This document shows, in pieces, positions 32,165 to 33,227 of a stretch of 33,227 nucleotides of DNA (position 1 is its first letter; each line of letters begins with the position of its first letter). Made by a program: the position numbers and the translations under genes. The DNA comes from JAAZGD01 sp964489555 (GTDB lineage: Bacteria; Bacillota; Clostridia; Peptostreptococcales; Anaerovoracaceae): the NCBI GenBank assembly GCA_964489555.1, contig CAZAZF010000015.1:1-33227 (forward strand), read 5' to 3'. Below the pieces are notes generated by a model that worked only from the letters and a program-made list of their open reading frames with translations, was not told where the DNA came from and made no database searches.

Positions 32165-32236
32165 CGATTTAGATAACATGGGTTTGTGTGTGGTCGATTT
32201 AGATAACATGAGCTTGCAGTGGTCGATTTAGATGTT
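32165..32236 (+). repeat. Three direct repeats, possible transposon end
   Basis: CGATTTAGATAACATG occurs at 32165-32180 and 32195-32210, and a shortened CGATTTAGATG at 32224-32234; spacing is 30 and 29 bp, with GTGGT preceding the last two. Such tandem sites near an insertion-sequence zone recall transposase-binding repeats at IS21-family ends. No istA/istB is present. A separate pair, TTTGAACGTGA, lies at 32077-32087 and 32149-32159. Confidence 0.6.
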
Positions 32237-32308
32237 TGTTGATTTTTCCGGGGTATGTGGTAGAGATGGATTTTAGACAAAACGATGTAAAAATAAAGGA
32301 GGCGAAAT

Positions 32309-32404
32309 ATGAAGACTCTAAATGAGCTAATTGAAGAGTATACGCATCATTTGCAGCAAGGTGAAATTCAAATTGCTTACAAAGGAATATTAGAATTTTT
32401 AGGG
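32309..32404 (+). pseudogene. N-terminal fragment of a small DUF7000-like protein
   Basis: A good AAAGGAGG ribosome binding site precedes ATG 32309. The first ~32 residues (LNELIEEYTHHLQQGEIQIA, YKGILEFLGK) look like the start of an intact small helical protein, and I recall similar N-termini in DUF7000-type proteins, which is not certain. From about 32401 the sequence switches to antisense transposase DNA, so the remainder of the frame (to 32581) is not the original protein. Broken gene. Confidence 0.5.
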
Positions 32405-32869
32405 AAACCACCGTTCAATGATTACACTATCTACCCATCTGGCCTTGCCATCCATACTTTGAAGAATCCCATTTTTTCTAAGATGGTGAACATATTCTGC
32501 GCTAGTAAATTGGGAGCCTTGATCGCTATTAATGATTTCCGGTTTTCCATATCTCTCGATGGCCGTATTGACAGCCTCTAATACAGGAGCCGTGTCTAGG
32601 GTATCAGACAACGCAAAACCGACCAGGAATCTGCTATACCAATCGATGATGGCGGTCATATACATGTGGTTTCTCCCCATTTTGATATAGCTAATATCAA
32701 TAGCCCATACTTGGTTAGGCTTATTAATTTCAAGATTTCGGAGCAGATAAGGGTAGATCTTAAATCTTTTGAGCTTCGGCAGCTCTGAGGAAAGCATAAT
32801 GAGGCTGGATAGTATCAATATTGCGAATGAACTGATAGGTACAATTGAAGAAATGTCATAGAACACCAT
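32399..32869 (-). pseudogene. IS3-family transposase (OrfB) fragment
   Basis: The frame encodes a piece of an IS3-type integrase core: YPYLLRNLEINKPNQVWAID with the first catalytic Asp, IIDWYSRFLVGFALSD, the second Asp in NSDQGSQFTS, and the Glu in VIIERWF. It is cut right after WF at ~32402, where it fuses with the fragment of a different gene, and upstream (beyond ~32790) homology fades. Both IS ends are missing. Non-functional remnant. Confidence 0.85.
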
Positions 32870-32894
32870 AAAACAAAGATACCACTCTTGTATA

Positions 32895-32923
32895 TTGCTC
32901 TCAGAACGTATGTTTGGTATAAT
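32895..32923 (+). promoter_or_regulatory. Strong extended -10 promoter
   Basis: TTGCTC (32895-32900), a 17-base spacer and TATAAT (32918-32923) with TG at 32915-32916. Predicted start is near 32930, immediately before a 40-bp palindrome. Confidence 0.65.
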
Positions 32924-32932
32924 GTGTATGTG

Positions 32933-32972
32933 AATTATATAAACCTATCGAATTCGGTAGGTTTATATAATT
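32933..32972. repeat. 40-bp near-perfect palindrome
   Basis: The two 20-base arms centred between 32952 and 32953 are complementary at 19 positions, with one T/G mismatch (32948/32957) that still wobble-pairs in RNA. The core is CGAATTCG and the arms end TTATATAAA-like. No T-run follows, so it is not an ordinary terminator. It starts at the predicted transcript start and precedes a BRO-like gene fragment. Confidence 0.9.
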
Positions 32973-33016
32973 ACAGTCCTGTTTTAATGTTATTTCGATA
33001 AACGGAGGACACGATA

Positions 33017-33148
33017 ATGGATGAAAATAACAAGATTCAACTATTTGAAGATAAGCGCATCTGTACAGCTTGGGATGAAGAGGAACAAGAGTGGTACTTT
33101 TCTGTGGTTGATGTAGTGTCAATTCTGACCGACCAGACAACGCTATAA
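33017..33148 (+). pseudogene. BRO-N/antirepressor-like protein, N-terminal fragment interrupted by an IS
   Basis: A 43-residue frame with GGAGG eight bases before ATG 33017. NKIQLFEDKRI, AWDEEEQEWYFSVVDVV and SILTDQ match the start of BRO-N/phage-antirepressor-type proteins (from memory of the family). The frame ends in TAA at 33146-33148, directly at the start of an apparent IS terminus (TGTCCCC at 33149), so the rest of the gene was probably displaced to the far side of that IS, outside the window. Confidence 0.65.
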
Positions 33149-33227
33149 TGTCCCCATGAATTGAGACAAAAATTTTTCGAATCTAAGTGAACCCTGATAT
33201 AATGAAGGCACCAAAATGCCGGAAAGA
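33149..33227 (+). mobile_element. Left end of an IS3-family insertion sequence (continues beyond window)
   Basis: TGTCCCCATGAATTGAGACA (33149-33168) looks like an IS3-type terminal inverted repeat starting with TG. An extended -10 (TGATATAAT, 33195-33203) follows. Confidence 0.7.
33216..33227 (+). CDS. Start of IS3 OrfA (partial)
   Basis: ATG at 33216 after AAGG encodes MPER before the window ends; this is a common start of IS3 OrfA proteins and fits the IS terminus upstream. Only four codons are visible. Confidence 0.45.

Noticed and set aside
32165..32236. CRISPR array
   Set aside because: Only three imperfect repeats with ~14-base intervals that are themselves partly similar; no cas genes and no true spacers.

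Overview
The window looks like chromosomal DNA from a strictly anaerobic, low-to-moderate-GC, Gram-positive Clostridia-type bacterium. The evidence is a Rex-controlled NADH-linked [FeFe] hydrogenase operon, a WhiA homologue, a single-membrane lipoprotein PstS, Bacillus/Clostridium-like ribosome binding sites (AAGGAGG), occasional TTG starts, a BirA/BioY biotin module and IS3-type transposase fragments. I cannot name the species.

Layout. 1-499: the 3' end of a 5S rRNA, then tRNA-Glu, tRNA-Leu and tRNA-Pro with terminators. 500-8494 (minus): rex-hydC-hydB-hydA, then a sensory-type [FeFe] hydrogenase with a PAS domain and a PP2C/SpoIIE-type phosphatase, preceded by a predicted Rex operator. 8661-11497: a LysR regulator and a divergent membrane PAS-GGDEF-HD-GYP protein. 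11608-14698: a small secreted DUF2680-like protein divergent from a two-component system that is followed by a tiny secreted peptide. 14838-17344: birA, bioY and a D-2-hydroxyacid dehydrogenase. 17341-21405 (minus): pstSCAB-phoU behind a four-repeat Pho-box-like array. 21757-25277: a hotdog thioesterase, moaA, moaC and a biotin-dependent carboxyltransferase subunit. 25360-26094 (minus): a Fic-like protein with a degraded active site. 26202-32039: mgtC-like gene, murB, PHP phosphoesterase, whiA, two tandem crcB fluoride channel genes, a DUF190 gene and rlmD. 32040-33227: a degraded mobile-element zone with direct repeats, truncated genes, an IS3 transposase fragment, a 40-bp palindrome and the left end of another IS that runs off the window.

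How the parts work together. The hyd operon combines NAD(H)/ferredoxin-linked H2 turnover (HydABC), transcriptional control by NADH/NAD+ ratio (Rex), and what looks like an H2 or redox sensor (PAS hydrogenase) that may act through a protein phosphatase. birA and bioY provide biotin and its attachment, which the carboxyltransferase system encoded at 23880-25277 needs. The pst operon is a complete high-affinity phosphate importer.

Most notable items: PstS appears circularly permuted (its second half comes first); the sensory hydrogenase/phosphatase pair is embedded in the catalytic hydrogenase operon; the Fic protein has lost its catalytic His and most of its anion-binding loop; a near-perfect 40-bp palindrome starts about where a strong promoter should initiate; and a BRO-like gene is interrupted exactly at an IS terminus. 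All calls come from reading the sequence and from family knowledge; no database search was run.
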